IMG/VR virus record: IMGVR_UViG_3300010885_026593
Coordinates: 1-29,527 of that record
Direction: 5' to 3' (one strand)
DNA length: 29,527 bases
Source: a virus
Each line of letters opens with the position of its first letter. The stretch's first letter is position 1. Both the position numbers and the translations under genes were made by a program. Under the pieces are notes generated by a model. That model was given only the letters and a program-made list of their open reading frames with translations, made no database searches and was not told the DNA's origin. Below are positions 8,956-15,680 of the stretch, in pieces.

Positions 8956-9468
8956 ATGAAATATTTTTCATTTAATTCAAGCACTAAAAAATGGCAATCT
9001 ATAAATGCTCCGCTTCCTTTGCCAGCACCAGTTATTAAGTATGATACAAGCGGCTCTTCTGACAACGTATTTACTCTAACCTCTACCTCATTCGCAAATG
9101 TAACAACAACTGCTCAAGGAACTGTTCAAGTTTCCATTACTTGTCCATACGATTTATACGCAATTGTTGATTACTCTGCTTGGCTTACTGCTGGACCAAA
9201 CTCTTCTTCTGAAAGTATCCGAGTATCTACGACTGCAACTGGTACAACAACTTGGTCTCCTGGTGGCGCTAAAGGTTGGGGTAATGCATTGTATACAACT
9301 GGTCTTGCAGCCAATGGTTCTGGGCAAAGTGCTTCAAGTAGTTTCACAACTTTACTAAACGCTGGTACAACAACTATTACAATGCAGGCGTACAGAAGCG
9401 CAACTACACTTACAACAGCAAACATAAGTTTTCCTTATTTGTCTGTTACTCCAGTTACGTGGGCATAG
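8956..9468 (+). CDS. Small beta-rich virion protein, possibly fibre tip
   Basis: This 170-residue protein opens with a conserved-looking MKYFSFNSSTKKWQSI, another lysine/aromatic W element like those in nearby fibre genes. It continues as a single predicted beta sandwich (VQVSITCPYDLYAIVDYSAW) rich in Ser, Thr and Gly, ending in FPYLSVTPVTWA. It has no signal peptide or membrane segment. It lies between the 931-residue protein and a 33-residue peptide, two bases before the latter. A fibre-tip or decoration role is inferred from composition and neighbours only. AAGGTG a few bases upstream serves as a weak ribosome binding site. Confidence 0.65.
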   Translation: MKYFSFNSSTKKWQSINAPLPLPAPVIKYDTSGSSDNVFTLTSTSFANVTTTAQGTVQVSITCPYDLYAIVDYSAWLTAGPNSSSESIRVSTTATGTTTWSPGGAKGWGNALYTTGLAANGSGQSASSSFTTLLNAGTTTITMQAYRSATTLTTANISFPYLSVTPVTWA

Positions 9469-9470
9469 TA

Positions 9471-9572
9471 ATGGCTTGTAGAACAGGGTGTCCAACCCAA
9501 GACCACGCTGATTATGGCGAGTGTTTATTTGCTGCTCGTATTAATATAGATAAAACTAGTTTGAGGCCTTAA
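9471..9572 (+). CDS. 33-residue cysteine peptide
   Basis: The encoded peptide has Cys at positions 3, 7 and 18 plus His12, and contains CRTGCPTQDHADYGEC. The C-x3-C, His, Cys pattern could bind a metal ion, though it is one residue short of an obvious CCHC site unless Asp11 or Asp14 takes part. I recall similar CPTQDHASYAEC-type peptides in actinobacterial phages, which makes it more than a chance ORF. It begins two bases after the previous stop and ends in a TAATG overlap with the head-closure gene, fitting snugly into the operon. Function unknown. Confidence 0.65.
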   Translation: MACRTGCPTQDHADYGECLFAARINIDKTSLRP

Positions 9573-10309
9573 TGAGTAGAGCGTACACCCCAAGCGGGCG
9601 GTTTGACACAGATTTTGAAACCAATGAAATCCATGACGCTATTACTAAAGACCTTACTAATCCAGTAGGTACTACGGTTCAATGGTTTGTATGGAACTCT
9701 TCAGCTTCTAATGTTGACCCAATTTATGACGTTGGATCAAACTATTTAACTAGTACTACGGGCGCAAGCATTAATACCACAATGTCTGGAACTGTTGGAA
9801 CCACGGCTATTACTGTTGTTTCTACTGCTGGAGTAACTGTAGATATGGCAGTTAACGGCTCAGGTATTGCTAAGGGTACTCTAGTTAAAAGTATCTCTGG
9901 AACAACAATAACGCTGACTTTACCTAACGTCAACAACATAGCTGCAGCTACAGCTGTAAACTTTACAAGTGATGGTCGTCAATGGAAAACCCCTGTAGAT
10001 GTTCCTGCTATTCGTGCTGTTGTTAAACAAAGTCAAACTAACCTTATTGAAGAAGGTTTTTACAATGCTGACCGTTTGCATTTAACAATTGATAAAGAAA
10101 TACTTTCTTCTTTAATTCCAGGTGTTTTAGATGATCCAGACCCATTAAATCGTGACCGTATTGTTTGGAAGGGTCAAGTATACCGACCTCTTATGAATCA
10201 ATTATTAGGTATTATTTCTGAAAGATTTGCTATTATTAGTTTTGAATGTCAACAAATTATGCCTGAAGAACTGGTTAATGATCCACAGTTCCAGGCTTAT
10301 GCTAACTAG
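9572..10309 (+). CDS. Probable head-closure (head-tail stopper) protein
   Basis: The 245-residue protein starts MSRAYTPSGRFDTDFETNE and has a core from about residue 132 (WKTPVDVPAIRAVVKQSQ; DRIVWKGQVYRPLMNQ; FECQQIMPEELV). The pattern of a short beta protein with a D.I.W.G..Y.P segment, in a gene upstream of the tail terminator and sheath, suggests a head-closure or stopper role at the neck. Residues 64-132 are an inserted copy of the recurring beta module (ITVVSTAGVTVDMAVNGSG). Removing it leaves about 175 residues, a typical size for this class. The functional call is inference from position. Confidence 0.55.
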   Translation: MSRAYTPSGRFDTDFETNEIHDAITKDLTNPVGTTVQWFVWNSSASNVDPIYDVGSNYLTSTTGASINTTMSGTVGTTAITVVSTAGVTVDMAVNGSGIAKGTLVKSISGTTITLTLPNVNNIAAATAVNFTSDGRQWKTPVDVPAIRAVVKQSQTNLIEEGFYNADRLHLTIDKEILSSLIPGVLDDPDPLNRDRIVWKGQVYRPLMNQLLGIISERFAIISFECQQIMPEELVNDPQFQAYAN

Positions 10310-10318
10310 GAAAATACT

Positions 10319-10630
10319 ATGACAGAAAAATGGCAGAAAAAAGAAGGACAGAATAAAAAGGGTGGCTTAAATGAAAAAGGCCGTAAGTCTTACGAGTCCT
10401 CACACCCTGGCTCCGATCTAAAAGCTCCAGTTAAGTCTGGAGACAATCCTCGTCGTGCATCTTTCCTTGCTCGCATGGGAAATGCACCTGGCCCAGAACG
10501 TAAGCCAAATGGTGAGCCAACACGTTTGCTTCTTTCTCTGCAAGCTTGGGGAGCATCTTCTAAGGCTGACGCTAAGAGCAAAGCAGCCGCTATCTCTAAG
10601 CGCAATGCCGCAAAGAAGGGGAAAAAATAA
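10319..10630 (+). CDS. Basic protein, DUF6321-like
   Basis: The 103-residue, Lys/Arg/Gly-rich protein contains KWQKKEGQNKKGGLNEKGR, LKAPVKSGDNPRRASFLARM and KPNGEPTRLLLSLQAWG, ending in a lysine-rich tail. I recognise this layout from small proteins in environmental phages, which I recall as DUF6321. The function is unknown. Its charge suggests nucleic acid contact, perhaps with packaged DNA. It heads a row of seven similar small basic genes and overlaps the next one by TAATG. Confidence 0.75.
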   Translation: MTEKWQKKEGQNKKGGLNEKGRKSYESSHPGSDLKAPVKSGDNPRRASFLARMGNAPGPERKPNGEPTRLLLSLQAWGASSKADAKSKAAAISKRNAAKKGKK

Positions 10631-10830
10631 TGGCTGAGAAGAAAAAACCCGCAAAGCCTAAATCCAAGGTCAATGAGGCTGGTAATTACACTAAACCAGC
10701 ATTACGTGCATCTTTGTTTAAAAAAATTAAGGCTGGTACAAAGGGCGGCGACCCAGGTGAATGGTCAGCCCGTAAAGCCCAACTGCTTGCGTCAGAATAT
10801 AAAAAAGCTGGCGGAGGATACAAAGACTAA
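10630..10830 (+). CDS. Small basic protein with WSARKAQLLA motif
   Basis: This 66-residue protein has a Lys/Pro-rich start and a conserved-looking body: NEAGNYTKPALRASLFKKIK, GTKGGDPGEWSARKAQLLA and YKKAGGGYKD. Proteins of this pattern recur, in my recollection, in aquatic phages and large viruses, often beside the type of protein encoded next here. Function unknown. It starts and ends by TAATG overlaps, so it is translated together with its neighbours. Confidence 0.75.
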   Translation: MAEKKKPAKPKSKVNEAGNYTKPALRASLFKKIKAGTKGGDPGEWSARKAQLLASEYKKAGGGYKD

Positions 10831-11072
10831 TGGCTAAGGAAAAATCACAAAAGTCTTTAGACAAATGGTCTGATGAAAAATGGCGTACTTCAGACGGTAA
10901 GGAATCTAAAGGTAAGAAACGATACCTTCCAGATAAGGCTTGGGATTCCCTTAGTGATAAAGAAAAAATTGCTACTAATAAGGCTAAAGCTGCTGGTAAT
11001 AAAAAAGGTAAGCAATACGTAGCACAGCCTAAAAAAATAGCAAATAAGACTAAAAGTTACCGAAAGGGTTAA
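10830..11072 (+). CDS. Small basic protein, DUF5872-like
   Basis: The 80-residue protein has LDKWSDEKWRTSDGK, KKRYLPDKAWDSLS, and KKGKQYVAQPKKIANKTKSY. This order (W..EKW.T.DGK, RYLPDKAW, GKQ...QPKKIA.KT) matches a small family I recall as DUF5872, known from phages, nucleocytoplasmic viruses and bacteria, with no established role. It is strongly basic with no membrane segment. The neighbouring WSARKAQLLA protein is a frequent companion in my recollection. Confidence 0.75.
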   Translation: MAKEKSQKSLDKWSDEKWRTSDGKESKGKKRYLPDKAWDSLSDKEKIATNKAKAAGNKKGKQYVAQPKKIANKTKSYRKG

Positions 11073-11074
11073 AC

Positions 11075-11311
11075 ATGGCTGCTAAAAAGAAAGAAAGTCC
11101 TGCTACACTTAAAGTGTCAGGTAAAGTTCACCGTGTCTATAAAGACAAAAAAGGTGACGTTGTAGTTGACCATGCTGGCACTAAAAAAGAAAATGGCAAA
11201 TACGACAAAATTGATTTAACCAAAAAAGCTGGTGCCAAGACAGTTAAAGCTGGTGTAAAAGCCACCAAAGATTGGCATAAAAATAACCCTCATAAAAAGA
11301 TAGGTAAATAG
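11075..11311 (+). CDS. Small lysine-rich protein of unknown function
   Basis: The 78-residue product is about one quarter lysine. A short beta-like segment (ATLKVSGKVHRVYKDKKGDV) is followed by a lysine-rich region ending in DWHKNNPHKKIGK. I do not recognise the family. It sits three bases after the previous stop and two bases before the next start, in the middle of the basic-protein row, and is probably co-translated with them. Confidence 0.7.
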   Translation: MAAKKKESPATLKVSGKVHRVYKDKKGDVVVDHAGTKKENGKYDKIDLTKKAGAKTVKAGVKATKDWHKNNPHKKIGK

Positions 11312-11312
11312 T

Positions 11313-11486
11313 ATGTGCGCATTATGTGGATGTGGAATGAAAAAGGGTCAAGCTGGATACGGCAAAGGTAAAGGCGCTGCAAAGAAGCTATCTCCAAAGC
11401 AAAGCAAAATTGCTGCAAAAGCTGGAAACCCAAAGAAAATTGATGCTGCTGATTTAGCCGCATTACGAAAGACCAAGAAAAAGTAA
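11313..11486 (+). CDS. 57-residue CxxCxC basic peptide (first of three)
   Basis: The peptide begins MCALCGCGMKKGQAGYGKGK and continues with lysine- and alanine-rich sequence to LRKTKKK. Cys at 2, 5 and 7 gives a CxxCxC motif right at the N terminus. Two further genes downstream start the same way, which supports all three as real. A metal-binding knuckle is possible, but a fourth ligand is not evident. It ends in a TAATG overlap with the next gene. Confidence 0.65.
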   Translation: MCALCGCGMKKGQAGYGKGKGAAKKLSPKQSKIAAKAGNPKKIDAADLAALRKTKKK

Positions 11487-11599
11487 TGTGTGCAACATGT
11501 GGCTGTGGACAGCCTAAAAATAAGCATGGCGAAAAAACTCTTGCCGCTGCTAATAAAAAGTTTGCTAAGAAAAAACCAGCAAAGAAGGTGAAAAAATAA
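11486..11599 (+). CDS. 37-residue CxxCxC basic peptide (second of three)
   Basis: The peptide starts MCATCGCGQPKNKHGEK and ends in a tail of lysines (FAKKKPAKKVKK). The N-terminal MCA.CGCG is nearly identical to that of the preceding gene, pointing to gene duplication. His14 could act as a fourth metal ligand. The gene is linked to both neighbours by TAATG overlaps. Confidence 0.65.
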   Translation: MCATCGCGQPKNKHGEKTLAAANKKFAKKKPAKKVKK

Positions 11600-11811
11600 T
11601 GTGTAAAAAGTGTGGTAAAGGAAAGTGCGCTTGTGGTCCAATGAAGGCTTCAGATAAGAAGCAAGATGCTAAGACCATGAAGGGTATGACTCCTGCACAG
11701 AAGGCTAAGTTCGCTAAGGAAGATAAGAAAATGGACAAGAAGCCTATGTCTCGCAAGGAAGATACCAAAAAAGATAACGCCCTTGCTAAGAAAATTAAGG
11801 GTAAAAAGTAG
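11599..11811 (+). CDS. 70-residue cysteine- and lysine-rich protein (third of three)
   Basis: The protein starts MCKKCGKGKCACGPMK, with Cys at 2, 5, 10 and 12, so this copy has four cysteines and could hold a zinc ion by itself. The rest is a charged, helical Lys/Asp/Met-rich tail with MTPAQKAKFAKEDKK and ends KKIKGKK. It is the last gene of the basic row and is followed by a terminator region. Function unknown; high charge suggests nucleic acid or capsid-interior contact. Confidence 0.75.
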   Translation: MCKKCGKGKCACGPMKASDKKQDAKTMKGMTPAQKAKFAKEDKKMDKKPMSRKEDTKKDNALAKKIKGKK

Positions 11812-11833
11812 GGACTGTAGTTCCAAAGAAGTA

Positions 11834-11847
11834 TCCTATAAATAGGA
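11834..11847 (+). promoter_or_regulatory. TATAAATA within a perfect inverted repeat
   Basis: The sequence TCCTATAAATAGGA is a 6-bp inverted repeat around AA, with TATAAATA at 11837-11844. It matches the octamer at 1047 and 17149, but lies just upstream of a terminator (11855-11872). A promoter here would therefore fire into a terminator. A role as a binding site or RNA structure is equally possible. Confidence 0.3.
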
Positions 11848-11854
11848 ATGATTT

Positions 11855-11872
11855 AGCCCTTGCAAAGGGGCT
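11855..11872 (+). terminator. Rho-independent-type terminator after the basic-protein genes
   Basis: The stem AGCCCTT/AAGGGGCT (7 bp, one G-T pair) with a GCAA tetraloop runs straight into TTTTTCATTT. It follows the last small basic gene by about 45 bases and closes that transcription unit. The tail resembles the one after the 999-1020 hairpin (TTTTCATTT). Confidence 0.85.
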
Positions 11873-11883
11873 TTTTCATTTAC

Positions 11884-11938
11884 ACTTATAAGTAGTTCCA
11901 TTGCAGGAACTGAAATACCCACTGCGAAATACCCCTGC
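11884..11938 (+). repeat. Cluster of short palindromes and an imperfect direct repeat
   Basis: Between the terminator and the next gene lie a 10-bp palindrome ACTTATAAGT (11884-11893), an inverted repeat AGTTCC/GGAACT (11894-11899 and 11906-11911), and an imperfect tandem repeat with units GAAATACCCACTGC (11912-11925) and GAAATACCCCTGC (11926-11938). TATAAGTA at 11887-11894 differs from the TATAAATA octamer at one base. The density of symmetry suggests a regulatory leader for the sheath and tube operon. Its function is not known. Confidence 0.4.
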
Positions 11939-11961
11939 GACTCCGCCAAGGAGATTACATT

Positions 11962-12087
11962 ATGGCAAGCGATAGAATCTCTTCAGGTTCCGTCACTGAC
12001 TTTTACGACGGCGCTGCTGGCGATGAGTCCTTAGGTAATATGGTGTGGTTTCTTATGGGTATAGCTCGTAGTGGGGGCTTTCGTTGA
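11962..12087 (+). CDS. 41-residue ORF at the head of the neck/tail operon
   Basis: The ORF begins at ATG 11962 with AAGGAG at 11948-11953, an excellent ribosome binding site eight bases upstream. It encodes MASDRISSGSVTDFYDGAAG followed by a short hydrophobic stretch (NMVWFLMGIA). I do not recognise it. Its stop overlaps the TTG start of the next gene (TTGA), so it may serve mainly to bring ribosomes to that weak start, or be a small structural peptide. Confidence 0.55.
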   Translation: MASDRISSGSVTDFYDGAAGDESLGNMVWFLMGIARSGGFR

Positions 12088-12401
12088 ACGAACAACCTGA
12101 TGCTATTCTTGGAGCAGTTAAAAACCAAGAACATGAACTCACTTCTCTATTAAAAAGTACGGCTACTCAACACGGCTGGGACGATCACATTGTATCCAAT
12201 CTTACCGCTAAGGTTGTTGGCGACCAAATTCATGCTATATACCCAGAACATTTACGGGATTCTGTATTCAAACTTGAGTATGGACATGAGGCTAACCCAC
12301 CTAGACCTGCATTTAGAGACTTTAATGTTAAATCCGAAAGCCTTATCGATCAAGCATTAGGTGAAGGTTTTATTAACGAATTAATGCGGGTGATGTCATA
12401 A
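12084..12401 (+). CDS. Probable neck/tail-completion protein, HK97-gp10-like
   Basis: The 105-residue protein starts at a TTG that overlaps the preceding TGA. It has a helical N-terminal half (AILGAVKNQEHELTSLLKS) and a segment YPEHLRDSVFKLEYGHE followed by NPPRPAFRDF. A V..LEYG....PPRP..R pattern is characteristic, as I recall it, of HK97 gp10-type tail-completion proteins. It lies directly before the tail terminator candidate and the sheath, where such genes belong. The unusual start codon and weak ribosome binding site imply coupling to the 41-residue ORF. Confidence 0.6.
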   Translation: MNEQPDAILGAVKNQEHELTSLLKSTATQHGWDDHIVSNLTAKVVGDQIHAIYPEHLRDSVFKLEYGHEANPPRPAFRDFNVKSESLIDQALGEGFINELMRVMS

Positions 12402-13030
12402 TGACATTTGTAATTGCTGAAGATGCCGCCCTTAAAACCTACCTTACTGGCATGACGGTATCAGATGAAAAAAACGCTTCCCGTTCTGTTAAAGTCTGGT
12501 TTGGGTTTCCTGATGTAGAAATCCGTGCCCAAGAATTTCCTTTTGTAACCATAGAACTTGTCAATGTTCGCAACGCTATTGAGCGCCAAACCTCTGGTTT
12601 TATCTACGACCAGGATTTTTCAGGTACGGTAACCCCTTCAGGTAATTTGTATTATGGATATGAAGTACCTATTGCTTATGATTTGTTGTATCAAATTAGG
12701 TCTTATGCCAGACATCCACGTCATGACCGCGCTATAATTTTTCAGTTAAGCCAAAAATTTCCTGGTATGCGTGGGCACCTCCCAGTCCCTAACGACCTAG
12801 GCACTTCCACTGCTTATCGCCATATGTTCCTTGAAAGCACATTAAAAAGCGATAGGGCCGAGGGTGACAATGGAAATAAACGTCTTCTACAAAATATCTA
12901 CACAATAAGAGTTGTTAGCGAAATGACTCCTATGCCTAATTCAGTTACACCTGGACCAAAACCAACATCCGTAAAAATTAATAAAGAAGTTACTTCATCA
13001 GTTCCTTCTACAATGACAATTGTTAACTAG
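12401..13030 (+). CDS. Probable tail terminator / neck protein
   Basis: The 209-residue product has FPFVTIELVNVRNAIERQ near residue 46, then YYGYEVPIAYDLLYQIRSYA and HDRAIIFQLSQKFPGMRGH. A mixed alpha/beta protein with a central strand of the Y.L.YQI...A..., coded just before the sheath, fits tail terminators, which cap the tube and sheath and join them to the head. The last 25 residues are Pro/Ser/Thr-rich and probably disordered. It starts by TAATG overlap with the previous gene. The role is inferred from position and general pattern. Confidence 0.6.
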   Translation: MTFVIAEDAALKTYLTGMTVSDEKNASRSVKVWFGFPDVEIRAQEFPFVTIELVNVRNAIERQTSGFIYDQDFSGTVTPSGNLYYGYEVPIAYDLLYQIRSYARHPRHDRAIIFQLSQKFPGMRGHLPVPNDLGTSTAYRHMFLESTLKSDRAEGDNGNKRLLQNIYTIRVVSEMTPMPNSVTPGPKPTSVKINKEVTSSVPSTMTIVN

Positions 13031-13057
13031 TTATTAAAACCTTACTAAGGAGAAACA

Positions 13058-15667
13058 ATGGCTTCAGCCCCATATACTAAGCCTGGCGTGTACGTTGAAG
13101 AAACACTTACGCCTAATTTGCCTGTTGCACCTGCAATATCTAACTCTGTTGCTGTACTTATTGGTGTAGCTGACCGTGGTCCTACAACCACATCTGGTGC
13201 TAACGTTGTAGGTGTTCCTACTCTTGTAAGTACTTGGTCTGACTTTGTTAACACGTTTAGTTTTGGTTCTAGTACTAATACTTTTAGTGGCGCTGGTTTA
13301 AGTATGTCCACAACAGGTACAGCTTCTTCAGGAGCAACTACTGTAACAGTTGCATCTACTGCAGGTATTACTGTGGGTATGGGAGTGTCTGCTACAAACA
13401 TTGATCCTTCTACTATAGTAACAGCCATTTCTGGTAGCGTAGTTACATTATCTTTAGCAACTACTGCAGCCTTTACAGCGGCTGCTATTAGTTTTAATAA
13501 CAACCCACTTAAGTACGCTGTTAAATCTTTCTTTGATAATGGTGGCGCAGGGTTATACGTACAGCGTGAAATCAATACAGACGCTACAAAAGCAGGTATT
13601 AGTTTCCGAGATAGTAACGGTACAGCAACAACTGTTAATACAAACAGTACGACCGCAGTAACTGCAACGGCTTCCGCCTCTGCTACATCACTTGCAGTTC
13701 TTAGTACCTCAGGAATAGTTGTTGGTCAAAATATAACAGCGGTTTCAGGTTTAGCTGCAACTACTACAGTTACCGCTATTTCATCAGTAGTAGCAACAAC
13801 TATTTCTATTAATACAGCATCATCTGGAGTTTCTACTATTACAGGTATAACACCTACTGGAGTTGTTCCTGGTCAAATGATTACAGGTACAACTAGTATT
13901 ACTGCAGGTACTTATGTAAAATCTACTACTGCAAGTACCGTTGTTATTTCAGCTACTACAGCTAGTGCTATAAGTAATCAACCATTAGTATTTACTGCTA
14001 ACAATCTTACAATATCTCCTGCTACAACTGGAACTGTTGCTGATGCGGCAGTAGTAACTCTTGTAGGTAATACGTTTGATTTTACAACAAGTACAACTGC
14101 ACTAAGTATTATTTCTACGGCTGCAACATTTCCAACAGCTACTGTTGGTAAATCAATTAGTTTTTCTGGCGTAACCGCTACAGGATATACTGGATTAAAC
14201 TCGGGCCGTTATGTTATTAGTGCAGTATCCGCTGATGCCAGTTCTATCAGCATTGTTTACAAGGGAACTGCAATACCTATTGCTGGTCAATCAACCGCTG
14301 TATCTGTCGTTAATGCTGCAGTAAGTACAACCCCAACACTTACAGTTACTGCTAAAGACCCAGGATCATGGGGGCAAGATGTATGGGTTGGTATTTACCC
14401 TAATAACAATGCACTTTACTTTGATCTGCACGTATTCTACTCAGCAACTGCGACCTTATCTACACAGTTAGTTGATGCTAACCGAGTAGAGCGTTTTACT
14501 AAATTAAGTATGGATTCAACAGACCCACGTTATTTTGTTAATAACATATCTTCTAAGTGGATTACTGTGGCAGATGCTAATTCAGCGGCTACTGATTACA
14601 ACGACCTTCCAGCGTTTACGGGTGCATGGGGAACAGCAATTACTTCAGCCACTTCAGCAAATGTTATAGCTACTACAGGAGCTTTTACTTGGAATTCATC
14701 AGGATTTAGCACCTCAACAATTCAAGCTGCTAAACTTGGCCTTGCTTCAACTACAAATGCAACATTAGCTGCTAGTAGCCAAACAGGGTCAGATGGAACA
14801 ACAACAGCAACAGCGGCTACGTATACCTACCCACAACTGGATAATATTTCACAACCACTTATTATTAACCATGTTGCTAGAACAGATGCGACAAGCATTA
14901 ATGCTTTAACATTATATGCTGCAACTCGTACTGATTCTTTTGTAGTAATTGACACATTAAACGATACTGTAAGTAACACTTTAAGTGCTATTAAGAGTTA
15001 TAACACTAATCAAAACTATGGTGCTGCTTATTACCCTAATATTGTTATTAATGATCCCGCTTCAACTACAGGCGCTCCTAAAACAATTGCACCAGGTGGA
15101 GCAGTTGCTGCTCTGTACACTGTTACAGATACTTCAAGAGGCGTATTTAAGGCACCTGCAGGTTCAGCTACCCGAATTAACTCAGCCGTATCTGTATATT
15201 CTTTAAGTTCTGATGAATTTAACACAATTGGTGGAACTACCCCTAATCTAAACATTATTCGTTTTGTCCCAGGAGCGGGTATTTGCATCATGGGTGCTCG
15301 TACATTAAAGAGTGCCAACACTGATATATATGTACCAGTACGTAGATCGCTTAATTATTTATCATCAAACCTAAAAAACATTACACAGTTTGCAGTGTTT
15401 GAGCCTAATGATGCAAATCTATGGGCAAAAGTTAATGGTATTGTTTCAGGATTCCTTGATGGGTTCTGGCGCAACGGTGGTTTGAGTGGAGCATCTTCTG
15501 CTCAAGCTTACTACGTTAAGTGTGATGGTTCAATTAATACTCCAGCAGCGGTAGCCGCTGGTGAACTACGCATTGAAGTTGGTGTTGCTTTACAGCGACC
15601 AGCCGAATTTGTAATTATTAAAATTGGTCAAATTGATGGTGGCGCTACTGTCACCACTTCGATTTAA
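13058..15667 (+). CDS. Contractile tail sheath protein, enlarged by inserted beta modules
   Basis: This is the contractile outer tail tube. The N terminus (KPGVYVEETLTPNLPVAP and VLIGVADRGPT) and C terminus (FWRNGGLSGASSAQAYYVKC; GELRIEVGVALQRPAEFVI) are clear sheath signatures. LTVTAKDPGSWGQDVWVGI near residue 427 marks the start of the conserved middle part, and VPVRRSLNYLSSNLKNITQ lies near residue 757. At 869 residues it is much longer than many sheaths. The extra length is residues about 80-148 and 185-425, which hold several copies of the beta modules found elsewhere in the window. These should project from the outer surface. AAGGAG lies at 13047-13052. Confidence 0.93.
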   Translation: MASAPYTKPGVYVEETLTPNLPVAPAISNSVAVLIGVADRGPTTTSGANVVGVPTLVSTWSDFVNTFSFGSSTNTFSGAGLSMSTTGTASSGATTVTVASTAGITVGMGVSATNIDPSTIVTAISGSVVTLSLATTAAFTAAAISFNNNPLKYAVKSFFDNGGAGLYVQREINTDATKAGISFRDSNGTATTVNTNSTTAVTATASASATSLAVLSTSGIVVGQNITAVSGLAATTTVTAISSVVATTISINTASSGVSTITGITPTGVVPGQMITGTTSITAGTYVKSTTASTVVISATTASAISNQPLVFTANNLTISPATTGTVADAAVVTLVGNTFDFTTSTTALSIISTAATFPTATVGKSISFSGVTATGYTGLNSGRYVISAVSADASSISIVYKGTAIPIAGQSTAVSVVNAAVSTTPTLTVTAKDPGSWGQDVWVGIYPNNNALYFDLHVFYSATATLSTQLVDANRVERFTKLSMDSTDPRYFVNNISSKWITVADANSAATDYNDLPAFTGAWGTAITSATSANVIATTGAFTWNSSGFSTSTIQAAKLGLASTTNATLAASSQTGSDGTTTATAATYTYPQLDNISQPLIINHVARTDATSINALTLYAATRTDSFVVIDTLNDTVSNTLSAIKSYNTNQNYGAAYYPNIVINDPASTTGAPKTIAPGGAVAALYTVTDTSRGVFKAPAGSATRINSAVSVYSLSSDEFNTIGGTTPNLNIIRFVPGAGICIMGARTLKSANTDIYVPVRRSLNYLSSNLKNITQFAVFEPNDANLWAKVNGIVSGFLDGFWRNGGLSGASSAQAYYVKCDGSINTPAAVAAGELRIEVGVALQRPAEFVIIKIGQIDGGATVTTSI

Positions 15668-15680
15668 GGAGAATTGACAC

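Noticed and set aside
13045-13575. Minus-strand open frame of 176 codons opposite the sheath gene
   Set aside because: It lies opposite a clear sheath coding region, its composition mirrors the Thr/Val-rich modules, and it has no recognisable domain or start signal.
15031-15321. Minus-strand 96-codon frame in the sheath gene
   Set aside because: It lies opposite the conserved C-terminal half of the sheath and has no supporting context on the minus strand.
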